This document shows, one piece after another, positions 12,532-26,200 of a DNA stretch of 64,000 nt. Each line of letters starts with the position of its first letter. Position 1 is the first letter of the stretch. A program made the translations under genes and the position numbers. The notes beneath the pieces are model-generated. The model was not told the DNA's origin and did no database searches. It saw only the letters and a program-made list of their open reading frames with translations. Source of the stretch: Tricholomella constricta (taxonomy: Eukaryota; Basidiomycota; Agaricomycetes; Agaricales; Lyophyllaceae). The DNA is taken from NCBI GenBank assembly GCA_013368375.1, contig JAACJP010000022.1:124001-188000 (forward strand). The letters are read 5' to 3'.

Positions 12532-13152
12532 CATACGAACGACTTGTCAAACCAAAAGCTTGACAGCGTCGAGCAATGGCATTCATCAGAAACGCATCAA
12601 ATCTGCATTACTATCAATTCATCACTCACAATCAGTATGTCGTTTGTATACTTTTCTCAGGTGGGGTCTACTTACCCCTTCACCCTTCCTGCCCCAGTTT
12701 AATCGACTACGAATCGACAGGCACCTCTTGTCATTCACGAAACAAGGCTGTCATTCTTTTATTAACTTGGGGGATTTACGCGGACATCAATCATTCTATT
12801 TTTTTCCTCTCTGTCCTGCTACTGTCACGCTTTGCTTGATCTCGTCCGTCTATTTAAGGTTCATCTTTGTAGCTATAGGTAGAACCACACACACATCGAG
12901 TACTCGTACCAACTGCATTATACACGAAGCGCAGGGGTCACCTGGGTTTTGCACGTCGATATCGGGGGTTGTGGCATGAAGGACTCAAGGAGCATCAAGA
13001 TAATCGCGGCAGGTCAACCACGTGATGGCGCGCGATGTCGAATGTGCGATCAGGTGCGATCGTCGCCGGTCCGGTGTCATCCAAGCCACTTCCAGGTTGT
13101 TGCTTAGTTATCTACAGGACATCTTTCTTCGAAGTTCAGCAGCCCGTAACAG
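12532..13152. other. Intergenic stretch, no gene seen
   Basis: Separates the YTH gene from the F-box gene, both on +. It is T- and C-rich with only short open frames. It should hold the 3' UTR of one gene and the promoter of the next; no specific site is identifiable. Confidence 0.35.
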
Positions 13153-14732
13153 ATGGCAGGACTTACCGCGCTACCTCAGGAAATTATCGAGGATATTCTT
13201 CTACACTTGGACCCTATTGAAGTCGCCCGCGCCTCCGAGTGCTGCAATTTTTTGCGCTTATTGGTGTACAATCCCAACGATCAAGCCCTCTGGCGTGAAC
13301 TGTATCTCCAACAGCCATTCGATGATCCTAGGAAGTGTGTCTCTCCAGAGGGCGTACGCAGGGCCGATATCGACTGGAAGGGGACCCTCCAGCGCATCAT
13401 CAGAACTAGGACAGTGCTGTGCGATCCCCACGTATGTCGTCCTGGAGAACGGCTATCGATTCTGTACACGTTGCTGGAAATGACGACCAATGTTCGTCCC
13501 TTAACGTCGCCCCAGAACGTCGACGACCTCTCCGATAATCTCCTCTGGGTTGCCGCATCCCTGGGCGGAAGCTCCTTCCTCGACGATGTAGACTCCACTG
13601 CCTCTAACGAGGAAAAACAGCTCTGCGCACGCCTCCACACTTATTTCGGGATCACGGGCAACGACACGCGGCGCGCTGCACGAGCGCGCTCCCGCGCGTT
13701 CGTGTATGACATGCGTAACTATCGCCCGGAAAGCGATTACGGCCCGTTGGATTCGCAGGGGCGGGTCAACTGGGTCCATGTGCAGGCGCTGCACCACGTC
13801 GTCTCCATGCACCTTGTGGATTTGCAGGAAGATGAGAGCTTCAAGTTCGCTATCTTTCCTATGAGCCTCCCGTTCACCCAAAGTGTGATTCCGCCTGGGG
13901 TGGATTTGGATAAGGAGCAGGATTGGGCGGGTGTCAATGGGCTGTGGAGGGTTTCGTTTTGCTTCTGTGACCATAGGGAGCTGCTCAGTGCGTTGATCTT
14001 CCATCCTTGATCTCATCGCCATACGCGGATACCGACATTTTTGTTGTAGGATTCAACGAGTCGGATGTAAGATTACATACGAAGCGTAAGTACGATGCGT
14101 TGGCTGATCTGGTATCGACTTCAGGTGGACGCGAATGGGAATCTGGATATTTCTATTTTTGAAGCACCCGATTTCGGCGAGGTTTTCCGTTCCTTGGATG
14201 TTAACCTCAGGGTGGTCAGGACGACTCCCGATGCGAATCATCCGAATAGGCCCATTATACACTTCTTTGGAGAGATGCCCAGCACCACCTCGACGATGAC
14301 TGGCTTCGTGAAAATGACTCCCGACAAACAAGTGCAATGGCATTTTGTGCGTACTTGTCATCTTTGGCGTGTGATGATCATCAAATCTTGACATGTTATC
14401 ACAGATTTCTGGCGACCAGGGTGAAGCTGTGTGGAGGTTCGACTGGTCTATCACGTCATTGATCTTCGTTTTCCATCTCACTTTGTCGATGCTCTAGCTC
14501 CCTTGGCATTCATGTAGGTGGACCGCAAGCCTTATTTGGTGTTCTGGGCTCCTGGACTACAGTATTTCATGACTCGGATGATCCTGTTGGTGTGTTAAAA
14601 TCTGTGATTTTGGCGAACGAGACCAGCAAATGACGATGTTTATGCTCCGCAGGACCATTTTGGCTGAGGAGGCAAACAGCGGCAATCGGCCTTCCTATGA
14701 ACCACGTATCGTTAAACGTAACCCACGGCTGA
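13153..14732 (+). CDS. F-box protein
   Basis: Predicted substrate adaptor of an SCF ubiquitin ligase. The N-terminal F-box is clear from the first codon (LPQEIIEDILLHLDPIEVAR, then ASECCNFLRLL and LWRELYLQQPFDDPR). The remainder matches a conserved agaricomycete F-box family by its blocks FCFCDHRELL, FFGEMPSTTSTMTG and GSWTTVFHDSDDPVGPFWLR. My exon model keeps phase throughout: 13153-13987, a 17-nt microexon 14050-14066, 14125-14346, 14405-14436, then 14498 on. One further intron starts near 14590 and ends at 14652, before DPVG|PFWLR. It ends NVTHG with TGA at 14730-14732. The 17-nt microexon and the 32-nt exon are unusually small. The substrate is unknown. Confidence 0.8.
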
Positions 14733-14947
14733 TAGGTTTAGCATATTATTATAAGTACTAGGCGACTTTACAGAATATTCGAGTATGTATGGTCGTAGTG
14801 TACACTGAACTGGATCTGACCGGGGGATCTAGACTCGTGTGAGCGTGGGAAACTGCTAGCTGCGCCTCTCGAGCTTGAAGCCGTAAGCAGCCAGTTGGAG
14901 ACGGAAGGCTAATCTCTTGCCTGAACCACCACCACATCCTACGCCTC

Positions 14948-17900
14948 ATGTCAGAACAGTCAACCCCGCCAAAGCCCAAACCAGGCTCGCTGCGCGATAG
15001 AATCGCAGCCTTTGAGAAGCCCGCAGCTGGCTCAGCACCAGGTCCAGCGCCAGTCCCTCGTCCAAAGCCGGGTGGGATCTCGTGGAAACCCAGGCAAGCC
15101 TCACCGCCAGCATCGCCATCGGCCACAGACGTATCCTCAGAGAGGAAAGCGGGCGGTATGTCCGCATCCGATGCAAAGGAGAGCATCGGCAAAGGCGTCA
15201 GCCTCAAAGAACGCATGGCCGCGCTCCAGAATCGAGGCGCGTTCGGGGCGCCGCCTGCTGTGGCCCCCAAGCCTGCTCTAGAGAAACCTAAATGGAAGCC
15301 CCCGCCAGTGATTGCGCCTGTCGACAAGGACGAGGACGATGGGCCATCATCGCACGCTGAACCGCCGAAATCGCCCCCGCTTCCAAAGAAATTGAATGTC
15401 GATAAATTTCTGGAAGATAAGGGTGAGGAAGAGGAATCGGCGCCTGCGGTCGAAGGCGGGGATCAGGCCGGCACCGACGCCGAGGAAGAGGAAAGGCAGC
15501 GACGTGCTGCGATCGCTGCACGGATGGCTCGTTTGGGAGGCGCGAAGGTTGGAATGGCGCCCATGTTTGGCAGCAAACCGGCTGTCAAGAAACCTGAGCC
15601 TGCGGAGGAACACGCGAAGCTGGAAACGGCTGAGGCAGGGAGCGAGGAGGTCAAGCCTTCGAAGGATGCTTCACCCCCAGCGATGACTGACGGTACGGAA
15701 CTCGTCGAAATTATTCTAATGTTCAACTCTGACGACGTTTATTTTACAGATACTATGCTTGTCTCCCCTCCTTTGGAGAAGGCTCCGGAGGAGCTCTCTT
15801 CTCAGCCTTTGGAAACATCTGGTCAGTACCTTCCCAAATTCGTTCCTGAACATATCCTAATTTGCGTAATTAGAGAAAACCCTTATGCCTGAGCGCAAAG
15901 ATTCTGCATCCTCTTCGTTGCTCTCCGCAGAACCAGAAGTTCAGCAGTCGCGTAGCCCTCCCATGACTATGCCTGTTCCTTCTGCTCCTCGGCGAGCAGC
16001 CCCTCCTCGGAAGAAGACTGCTAAAACTCCGGAAATTCCTCCGCCCGTCCTGAAGGAACAGTTGGTCGGCAGCCCCGACGCCGTTCCCACCTTGGATGAG
16101 CCTGGCATCCTTGACACTTCCGCGGTCGTCGCCGAAAGCGACAAGATCGCCAGGGAAGGTGATCTCGAGCAAGAAATCGGCGAAGTTGACAAGGAAGAAG
16201 TGCAACTCCCTGGGGTTGCGCTCATTGACGCCCCAGCAGTGATTGCTGCCGATGTCGCCAGGGAACCCGCTGCCAAAGAGCCATCCGATAACGATAATGC
16301 CCCTGAGGAAGCGATTATCGACGAAGAACGACCGCAGCATCGGGGCGAGGAGAAGCCTCTCGATATCACTGCACCATCTCCTTCTGTCGAAGTTCCGGAG
16401 GCACAGGCCCGGCCCCCAGCACTCGAAACTTCGGACGGGGAGGATTTACCCGCTAAAGTCGAGGAGGTTAAGGAAGCGCCGTCCGCACAGATTGTAAACG
16501 AGCCAGAAGAGGATGAAGAGGCCGCGCGTCGCCAACGTATCGCTGAAAAGCTGGCAAAAATGGGTGGAGTAAATCCATTAGCGCCGCCTCCCCAACGGAG
16601 AATGTCCTCTTCTGACGATATACAAATGTCTCCGCCTGCTAAACGGGCGAGCCTCTCCATGGAACGCGTTGCCTCCCCGCCGCTACCTCCACATCGGAGA
16701 GAATCCGTGCGAAAGTCCAGCATGGCCTCCTCCACCGTTTCGGAAGACCAGCCCGCCGAGCCTACTCCTCTCGAACCACCCTCGAGGAAAAGTACCGTCG
16801 ACTCTACTGTTTCCGAATCTCTATCGAGGCCCAAATCGCAGGATGGTAAATGAAATTTCTTTATATCTTAAACTTCTTCTCTGCCCTCACGAATATTGTA
16901 TAAATTCATTGATTTACCTCCTTTTTTATGACTTATAGACAGTTGGAAAATCAGTCGCGACTCAGAGACACTTGCGCCTCCGGGTATCCCGGAAGAAACC
17001 GAACGGAGTGACAGCGCAGAACTTCGCGATGTCGACACAGCTGACCGTGAACGAAGTGAGATTAATGAAGACCAGATCGTGACTTCCGAATTCAAAGAGA
17101 CAGAACGTTCAGGATCGGCCAACGAATTATTTGAGCACGTTGGTGACGTTGAACCTGCTCCACCAGCTCCGCCAGTTCCGCACTTGAGCACACGACCTGT
17201 GAGCGTTTCAGTTGTTCCCGTCGACCCCGCGCTCCCAGTCGATCCAGTTCCCCTTCCACTCCCATCCGTCGAAGCTACGCCGGCCCCTCCGCCGTCTCCT
17301 CCTGTGCGATCACTGCCACCTCCTCCTCGACTCGTCCCTCAGCCTAGCGAAACAGAGGAGGAAGCGAGCGAGTCAGAAGGCGGATATTATCCAGCACCAG
17401 GAGTGTCTTCTTTCCCTCCCTCACAAGAGCCGTCCGACGATGAAGATGATGAGCCCCCTCGCCGCTTACCCCCTCGTTCTATTCCAACCGATGACGCGAA
17501 CGAAGATGAAGCAGCGCCGCTGCCTGTACCCAACCGCACGTCCTTCCAGTCGGACAGTAATGAGAAGGCAAGCAGCCGCTCTTCTATGCGTCCTTTCAGA
17601 TCCATTCCACCCCCATCTACGCTTTCAGCACCTGTCTCGGATGTCGAACAAGACTCTGATTTCGACGAGGTCTTGCCCACTCCCCCTCGCCATCGTCCAA
17701 TGACCCCTGGAGCACCTCCGACGAATGAAATACCTTTGATCGTTCCACCTCCTATTTCAGACGATGCCACCAAGAAAGCTGAACCGTCGCCGCTTCGTCA
17801 GACTTCATATCCTGAGCCCGAACCATCTGTTTTGGTTCCGGAAACTACACGGTCAGGAGAAGCTTCCCCGTCTCTCCTCTCTCCCTCTCTGTCTGTGTCT

Positions 17901-19766
17901 GACCAAGAAATTCTTGACGACGAAGAAGGAGGTCAGTAGATTCGCGTCGTATCCTGCCAGCGAAACGTCAATACCTTTCTTTTTGTAGATCCCATAGACC
18001 CTTCGTTTCATAGCCCCAGCCGCAGAACGTCTACCATCAATTTGCCTCCGAATATCCCAACTACAGCGGAGCCGACTACAGAAAACGAAGAAGACGATCA
18101 AGCCGCACGTCGTCACACAATCGCGGAGCGAATGGCAAAGCTTGGTGGGCTCAAGTTCGGTGCCGCTCCATTGCCACCCTCAATGCGTCCCACTCCTCCT
18201 CCCCGTCGAGAGGATGAAGAAGCCAGTACTCCGAGTGCTGATATTGTCGAAGAACAAACAGTCGAGCCTTCTGAAGAGGAGGAGGAACGTGCACGGAAGG
18301 AGCGAATTGCAGCGAAGCTGGCAGGTATGGGCGGAATGCGAATTGGCATGCTTCCTCTTGGTGTCGGTGCTGTTCGTCCACAAGCGTCTCGTGTATTGAC
18401 GGAGGAGACGGCCCCTGGACCTCCCTCTCGCGCTGTTCCTCCTAGGCCACCACCGCCACCTCAGTCTTACGAAAGTGATGCAGATCTCGAGGGTAGTCTC
18501 TCGGCGTCGCAGCCGAGCCTCGGCACATCTGATGAGGGTGTCAAGGTCGAAGCTGAGGAGAGCGAGATTGAAGAAGTCAGCCACTCAGATGCACAGGAGC
18601 CGGAAGAGGAGCCAGAAGAGCTCCCCCCTCCCGTGCCCGCACGCGGACCACGAAGGCGTGGTACCGGTTCAGAAAGTGAGCACATGCCCGCCACTCCTCC
18701 CCCTCGTCCACCTGTCCCATCATCGCTTCCCACTCGCAAACCGAGCGTCAAGACCATTACATCGACGAAAAGGAAATCTTCCACCGACTCCAGCTACAGT
18801 GTGAAGCCAGCGACATTCAAACCCCAGTCGGAGTACGTTATGGTCGAAGAACCATCGGGATTTGTGCCGGATGAGGAAGTTCCGCCACCTCCACCTGCCA
18901 GGCCTTCTAGCCGACCGCCTCCACGGACTGCCCCTCCACCTCCGCCTCCAGCTGTTCCTCTACCTGCCTCTGACACCATATCTTCCCAATGGGAGCTACC
19001 GACTATCACTTCTTCAGGCTTAGACTTCGGTGGAACAACCGACCTTTCCTTGTCTTGGCCCGAGGACTTAAATTCCGCTTCATCGTCAGTCTCAACTCCA
19101 GCTCCGCCTCCACCTGCAAAGCCTGTTGTTCAGCCTGTCGCCCCCGATCCAGACTTGCCACGTTCGTCCGATGAGCTGATTGCTGTCTGGGGCCGTGTTG
19201 GTGTCCAGATCTGCGAGGCTGCGACAACATTATTCGATAAGTCGAAGAAATCTCTTGTAGGAGATGGGACGTACGACGGTTTCGTGCACGCTGTCCTCAG
19301 CGAAGTACCAAATGCGACCTTGCCGATTTCTCCGGCCTCGTATGGTTATCTGGTGTACATGCAAACCGGCAACGCTGTCCAGAAGCGGGCGAGCGAGATC
19401 ATGCCGGGTGATATTATGGTGCTGCAAGACGCGAAGTTGAAGGGCCATAAGGGTTTGCAGACGTACCATCAGAGCGTCGGGGTCGGAGAGCAGCTGGTGG
19501 GGGTTGTGTCTGAGTTCGAGCCGAAGAAGTCCAAGGTCAGGCTGTTCCAGGCCAACCAGCATGTTGGACAACAGGTCAGTCTGAACTTCCGTAAACTCCA
19601 GTTGACTCTTACAAACTCTTCTTTCCGGTGTATAGACTGTAGAGGCTGTCAGTTACCGTTTGGAAGATCTCAAAAGTGGGACTGTCAAGGCAAGTTCAAT
19701 CGTGTCGCTTCCACCCAAACGTTGCGACTAACGGCACAACAGGTCTATCGCGTTCTCGAAAGTTGA
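14948..19766 (+). CDS. BBC1: BBC1/AIM3-like actin-patch protein (myosin tail-interacting)
   Basis: Homologue of the yeast Bbc1 endocytic regulator, which restrains Las17/WASP and binds type I myosin at cortical actin patches. Exons: 14948-15692, 15750-15821, 15874-16845, 16939-17931, 17989-19574, 19636-19689, 19743-19766; all phases agree. It starts KPKPGSLRDRIAAFEKP, the typical basidiomycete Bbc1 opening, and has no N-terminal SH3 domain, unlike yeast Bbc1. Most of the ~1,450 residues are Pro/Glu/Ser-rich and disordered, with many PPPP SH3 ligands. A basic motif of the type R..RIA.(R/K)(M/L)A.(L/M)GG recurs at least four times (near 15500, 16535, 18115 and 18300). The C-terminal globular domain (LIAVWGRVGVQICEAAT to VYRVLES) is the conserved Bbc1 end. 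The last intron has a GC donor. Confidence 0.85.
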
Positions 19767-20260
19767 ATCGTATTACTGGATCATGGATCATGGGACTCTC
19801 TTCTTTTTACTAGCCTTGTCGCAAACGCACCTTCTGTAAAACTAGCAACAATGATACGCATTCCGTCAAATTTCGAAGTCACATATCTCAAAGTCTCAGA
19901 GCACTCTTTCTAAATTGAATCGTCCAAATGGTATTGCGAGTATTATACATTGTGAATTGCGTAAAAAAACACCACTGAGAACAGAAACTGATATCATCAA
20001 AACAGAGGGCTGGTGTTGGGCTGGCAGTGCGGTCGGCGCGTCAGTGCTCATCTAAGCGAGGTGAATTTAAAATCAACGAAACAACTTACTCCTGACTCAC
20101 GATCAATAGCATATGGATGGTGAATACATATCATTTAACGAGAGGACGAATACCGGTACCCGTATCCTTCATTCCTGCGCGATTTTCGTATGTTTTGAGT
20201 TGCTTTCCGTATTCAGCTCAAGAGGGGGCTATCGTCAAGACAAGCGTTGGGATAAGGAGA
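19767..20260. other. Intergenic stretch between BBC1 and the split host gene
   Basis: Holds the 3' ends of BBC1 (+) and of the small host gene (-). No further gene is visible. Additional C-terminal exons of the minus-strand gene are possible because a GTAAGT overlaps its last codons. Confidence 0.35.
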
Positions 20261-23200
20261 CTACTTACTCGATTCGTCAGGTTTCGCCTTCTTGGCAGGA
20301 TGATCCTCGGAAGGCGAATTCGCGGTATCAGAGTCTGGGGTAGAGTCAGGAAGTGGGCGCTTGCCCCTATTTCTCTATTTAGTCCGTTGTCAATGGTTGT
20401 TCTCTCTCGAAGCATACTTCCCTCTACTCACAAAACGGCTGTCGAAATTCTTCTTTCTGATGAAAATGCAGTCTTGCATGAGTCATTAAGATACGCAGAA
20501 GATGGGTAGATGGACCTTTCTAAGACTTCCTGCTCCTTTCGTTTCTCATCTTCCTCCTTTCCTCACACCAGACCCTGGGGCTATGATGCATTATCTACCC
20601 TAACCAGTGTTGCTTAGTGATGCATCGCACACCCTTGTTAGCATTGATTGGTTATGCATTACATTACCATTCAGTGCCGCTACTTACCTGCCGCCCCTCC
20701 CTCGCCTATCCTTCTCCTCCTGTTAGTTGATAATGCATTAATGACTCCATCCATGTTAACCTACTAGTATGCGGCCACGGCTGATGCATCACAAGGACAA
20801 CGATGCATCACCACCGTTCACTTGCACACATCTGCTCACGCCCCCAGGGTGATGCATCAGCTGATATATAGGTACGCCCTCCACTCGTAATGCATCACTA
20901 GAACTCGCGCGGGAAGCTATGGCCAGAGCTAATGCATCAAGAGCTCACCCATGCATCACTGCTGACTCGCAAGCAGACATCGCTCGCCCTCCCTTCGGTC
21001 ATGCATTAGTTCAGTCATGCATTATCTTTGCTGTCGACGTCCGCTTCCCCTCCGCGGACAGGTAATGCATCATTGAAGTTCCTCGTCGAAGCTTCGTGGA
21101 AGGACCACCCGCCCTATGGCGCATGTAGATGCCACTCCTCCAGGTGATGCATCACAGCACGGTGCCCGCTCGCCTATCGAAGAGTGATGCATCAATTGGT
21201 AAGTAATGCATTCCTATGGTTCGTGGCATGGCTTCCGCTGGGACCGTGGCGTGGCTCCCGCTACCACACCCGTAATGCATCATCAGTCCAGGCCTGATGC
21301 ACCACAGCACGTTGCGCAGACCGTCTGTCTGGATGATGCACTGTGCCCCAGTAATGCATCACACGGCGGGGTGCCATGGCTTCCGCTACAACATAGGTAA
21401 TGCATCATCGTGCGCTTCTGGATGCCCCTGATGCATCGCAACCCGTCTACGAAACCGGTGATGCAATGCACGGTTCCCGTAGTTGGTCGGTAGAACGGTA
21501 TGCGTGATGCATTACAGAACAACCAATGCATTATCCAGGTTCTCGTGTATGCTATTCTACGAATATGCGTGATGCATCACTCATGCATTAAATATCCCTA
21601 GGTTCGCTACCAGTGCTTCTTTTGCAAGCTGGATACATTACCGAGTGGGCGGTGTGAGGCCTGATGCTGTAAAAGACTGACTTGTTTGTTGCCTCGTCGT
21701 ACATATTAAACAGATGATATTGTATGTGCATCAAGAATACAAGATATGTAGCGTTAGATAGAGATCAAGAAAGCAAGATATACGACACTAGATAGCGAGC
21801 AAGACAAAGCGGACACGTGATAAAAGCAAAGTTACAATGCAAGAACGAAGACGAGGGACAAGATCAGCAGATAGATTAGCGACGGACAAGATTAGCGACC
21901 GAAAACAAAGGTTGAAATTGACGAGAAATAAAACATCACCAACGGGCAGGCTCACCATGAAAGCGAAGATTAGGAACGAGCTTTCTTGGCCCTGATTGTC
22001 ATGTTAACTGAGGTTCAGGAAAGAAGGCAAAAGAAAGCTCACCGTTTCGATGGACCTGATTCATTTTCCTTAGCGCGGCTTGCACGCTTCCGGCTGGGCG
22101 CTTCTGGCTTCATTTTCTCCAAGCATTGACGGACATCGTCAACACATGCACGCCAATGCGGCTCTGAGCTCTCCTGCCACTGCGAGCCCGACTTCATGCA
22201 TTGGCCCCACCACACCAGAACGGTGAGCACTGACACCAGGCCATTCGGACCGCCCTTCCGCAACGCAGCCCACTCATCTACGCTCGACACACTGAGCTCG
22301 GGGGGGTTGTACACTGGCTTCGGCATCAATCCGGACTCGCTTTGACGGAAGGGGGGCTGCATACTCTTCCACCAAGCCATGACGGCGTATCCGAAGTCGA
22401 GCGGATCCGTGATAGTCGGTGTTGCGTTATAGGCACGAACTCCATGGCGACCCTTAGCAACCCATTTGGTCCATTCCTCGGGCCGAGACTTCGTGGAAGG
22501 CAGCACTCCCTTCGCATTTGGACCCATTGCCTTCTCGAATACGACCCACGCATTCACGCACGCGGTCCACCCATCTCCGAGATCCCGTGTTGTTAGATGG
22601 GCTTCGGCCGCCAACTCCCAGGCTGATCGCTCGTGTTCCAAGCCGGGCGGGATGTTCTCCTTGTTCGATGGGTCGGTGGACCGTTTCTGGAACGAGCCAA
22701 TCTTGTTCATCGCATCTGCCCTGGTCGATGGAATGATGTGGCGGCCGGACCGTGAGCGAGACTGCAGGGACGATGATGCATCAGCGCTGTCATCAGCTTC
22801 GTTGGCTGATGCATTAGTGGGTAACGCGAGCTGAAGACGGCTTGTGACAGTCGTGTTATTTAACTGAGGTTCCGGAGTGCCAGAAGATGAATGGTGATGG
22901 GCAGGAGGAGGTAAGGGAATATCGGGAAGGAGGGAAGGATCGGCAGGGAGAAGAGCGGGCGCAACGGCGGAAGGATTGGGGAGAGGGACGGCGGGCTGAA
23001 GGGGTGGGAAAGCACTGTTTTGGGGCGCACTTGATTCCATGGGAATGTCAAAGCCAGGCATTGCGATGCTAGCAAAGGGTACATTGTCTGGAGGAAGACC
23101 AAATGTGCCTGGCAGCTGCGGCGCGGCAGTCAGGCCGGACATGTTGAAACCCGGAAAATTGAACGTGTTGAGCCACGAGAGGTCAGGGCCGAACTCAGGC

Positions 23201-26200
23201 TGGAATTGATAATTGTCTGGCCCCATATCGGCCCCGTCTACCTTGTCACCAATGTCGAGCAACGTAGATAAGAGGTCTTGGTCGTCGTTGAGGAAGGAAA
23301 GTTCAGTCCCATCTGGTACCTGAGGTGCAGGAGCGTTAGAAGTGGGAGCGGCAGAGGAAGGAGTGAAGGGATTCGGTGGCTGATCCAAATCTGGCACGGC
23401 GGGCAATGGGGGCGGAGTGGGAGAGGTCGAAGGGAAAGGTACCGGTGTTGTTGGTACCGGAGATATGGGGGAGCTAATGCCTGATACCAATACCGGACAG
23501 GGGGGACTGGGCTGAGCGGAAGCCGGTGGTGTCTGCGGAACGGGGAGGGCGGGGACAATGGTTGACACCGGTACCAGATGGGAAGGCAGTGCCGTCACTG
23601 GAACAGGGGCGGGGGTGGATCCGGTTGATGCATCACCCACAGGAGTACCTGGACACGATGCTTCCAGAGTGATACAAGATGTTAATGCATGAAGGCTCAC
23701 CTGACGATTTGGATAATGCATCAACAGTCGATTGGAGTGCTCCGATATCAGACTCCTTAAGTAACTCTAAACCTTCGCCTATGTTCTCCTCAACGCCATC
23801 CAAACTCATACCGACCATTTCCTGGGGATTCGCATTCAAGGCTCGAGATTGACGAAGAGCGGGCGCTGGATATTCCAAGGTCAGTCAGTCAAAAAGTTAT
23901 TGGATACCTACACGCCACTTACGATACACATGCGTCAGGAAGTCAGTAAACGGCTCCATGTAAGACTTCTCGAAGTCCGGATGAGCTTGCCAAAATAGCT
24001 TCCCGGTGCTGGTCTCGCCAACATGGTAACTGGCAGAAGAGGTTGGCTCATTGGAACACTGTCGAAGTACGTGTCTAGACTTACCTTGCCACAGTGACAT
24101 CACCGCCTACTGACGGATTGGGACCACCCATGAGAACAGAGAAAGACCATCCCGTTTTATCAGCGAGTGCGGTCAGGAGACGACCAAGGGTTGCGGCGCA
24201 GTCCTGAATTGCGCTGCGAGAATAATTGAAGATCAGTGTGAGTTTATTTCACATCACCGGCCGCCGACTTACTCCATATACTGCTCATTTGTCCGTGGTC
24301 CGAGTTCTGGCGCTAAGCCCCGCGCGTGAATAAGTTCTGCTAGCCGCGCTTCGACCTTTGCTTTGGTTTCCTCGTCTTCTTCTTCGTACATCTTCCGCGT
24401 GATACTGTTGCTCAACTTTAGCTTGTCACGGCCCTTGATATTCAAGTTCATGGCCTCATTGGTGACAACGGGTTTGATCTTGTCATCATAGCATAACTTG
24501 GAATATATCTCGGACTTCTGCGGCAGACGCTTTGAACGCGTGAAAAGTTCATTAAGGATCTTCGGCTGTTTTGTAACCGTACGACCATTCGATGATGCTC
24601 TCCATCGGAACCATGATTGTAGTTGCTAATCAAATAAACATTTAGTCATCACACGAGACGACCAGGACCAGAGTGATGCATCACGAACCTGGCGTCGCAC
24701 TTGAATCGCGGCCTTGAGCTTTTCTGTGTCATCAGGCGTATTGTCGGATAGCGGTCTTCCGGGGAAGAGGACTTCATTCTCAGGCCATTGGCAACCCCAG
24801 TCCCCATACAGCAGAGGCCAAAATTTGGAAAAATCTTCAAGTGCCTTGGCCTCGAGATAATCATTGAACCGCGACTGAAGAAATTCACGCTGCGGCTCTG
24901 TGGTCCATGGGCGTGCAGGCATCTACACAGGAATCATTATTAAGCACTCCAGAAAGTTAAAAATGACACACGATCGAGCCAATCTCCTGGAACCTGATGT
25001 CGAGCACGATTACTCGTGAAATTTCCCCGATTGTGCTGTTCCTGGAGCGGCAGTCGATGCCGAGAGATGCCGAGGTGAATGAACTGGCAAGCTCACAAGG
25101 TCTTCAGCCAATCACGCTCTTCCCATCAATCATTGGCATCAAGCCACCATAACCGTAATCAAAGCCCATCAGGACCCATCTGCACTTGAACCTTTAACCT
25201 CATCCCCACTCTATATTCTCCAGTGATGACCCGCATGACCAGCACCAGTGACAAGGTGAACGGAGCTGCCGAAGCGCCGTCCCCCCTGACACTGTCCCAG
25301 TTGTTGGAAGTCCTCGCTTTAAGTGGCCGTAAGTGCCAGGTCCTTTGTTTATATGTTTTTGACATGATGTTTCAGGTGTCCGCGGACCTGTGGAGGCGCC
25401 GTCGACCCTGGGACATGATCAGCTGTTGGAACTCATGGCCCAGGGAGGCAGTAAGTGCCCAGTCCTTTGTTTATATCACTTTTTGTTGACATCATATTCT
25501 AGGTGTGTCTTTACATGTGGGCGACGCGACTTCTGCGACGACGTTGCACGCCACCGCAACCCTTCCGCCCGTCGCCCCAGCCTCCAGCCTCAGTGGGGTC
25601 ACTGCTTCCCCCCCCAGCCCCATCACATCTGGTGGTGCCAGCGGCAGTGGTGGTGCAGCAGTGGTTGCCGCCGCAGGTAAACTATTCAATACCTATGTTG
25701 GATTCCCCGACGCTCATCATTTTCCCTTCACCTTAGCGGGCGCAGCGACCATTCCAGTGCCCCCCGTCAGGACTAAGGTCATGTGGGCTGATGCTTTTGC
25801 CGCCGCTGCGAGCCCCCCAGCAGAAGGCAGTGCGCTTCCTGGCGCACTGACTCCGCGTGAGCCCATCGTCGTTAGCGATAGCGGAAGCGAAAGCGAGGAG
25901 GAGGAGCAGGAGGCGGTTCAGAATGAGGAGGAGGAGAATGGTAAGCACTTCTTTCATTGCCTTGCCACGCCCACTTACAGGTCTATGTAGTAGCTATTGA
26001 CGTCCCTGGCAGGCGGTGGTATGTAGTTACGAAGGGCAGAGAAGTTGGCGTCTTTGCCGGCTGGTGAGTTGTGGAAACCGTTCCTGATGTACAGTGTTAT
26101 CGCTCAACTTAACTCCACAGGTACGCTACCGCCCCTCTTGTTGTGTCCGTGAGTGGCGCTTGTTATGCCCGCGCCAACTCCCGCAGCCAAGCTATCGCCG

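Larger units (their letters stand above)
20582..21600. repeat. Left subterminal array of ATGCAT palindromes
   Basis: About 24 exact ATGCAT copies in 1 kb, mostly in the context TGATGCATCA, TAATGCATCA or TAATGCATTA, plus near-copies such as TGATGCACCA. Spacing is irregular (about 15-80 nt) and the DNA between copies is mostly unique. No protein-coding gene is visible. Confidence 0.85.

Noticed and set aside
15941..16834. Long minus-strand open frame (297 codons) opposite BBC1
   Set aside because: Ser/Gly-rich composition mirrors the Pro/Glu-rich plus strand, with no motifs; it is a shadow frame.
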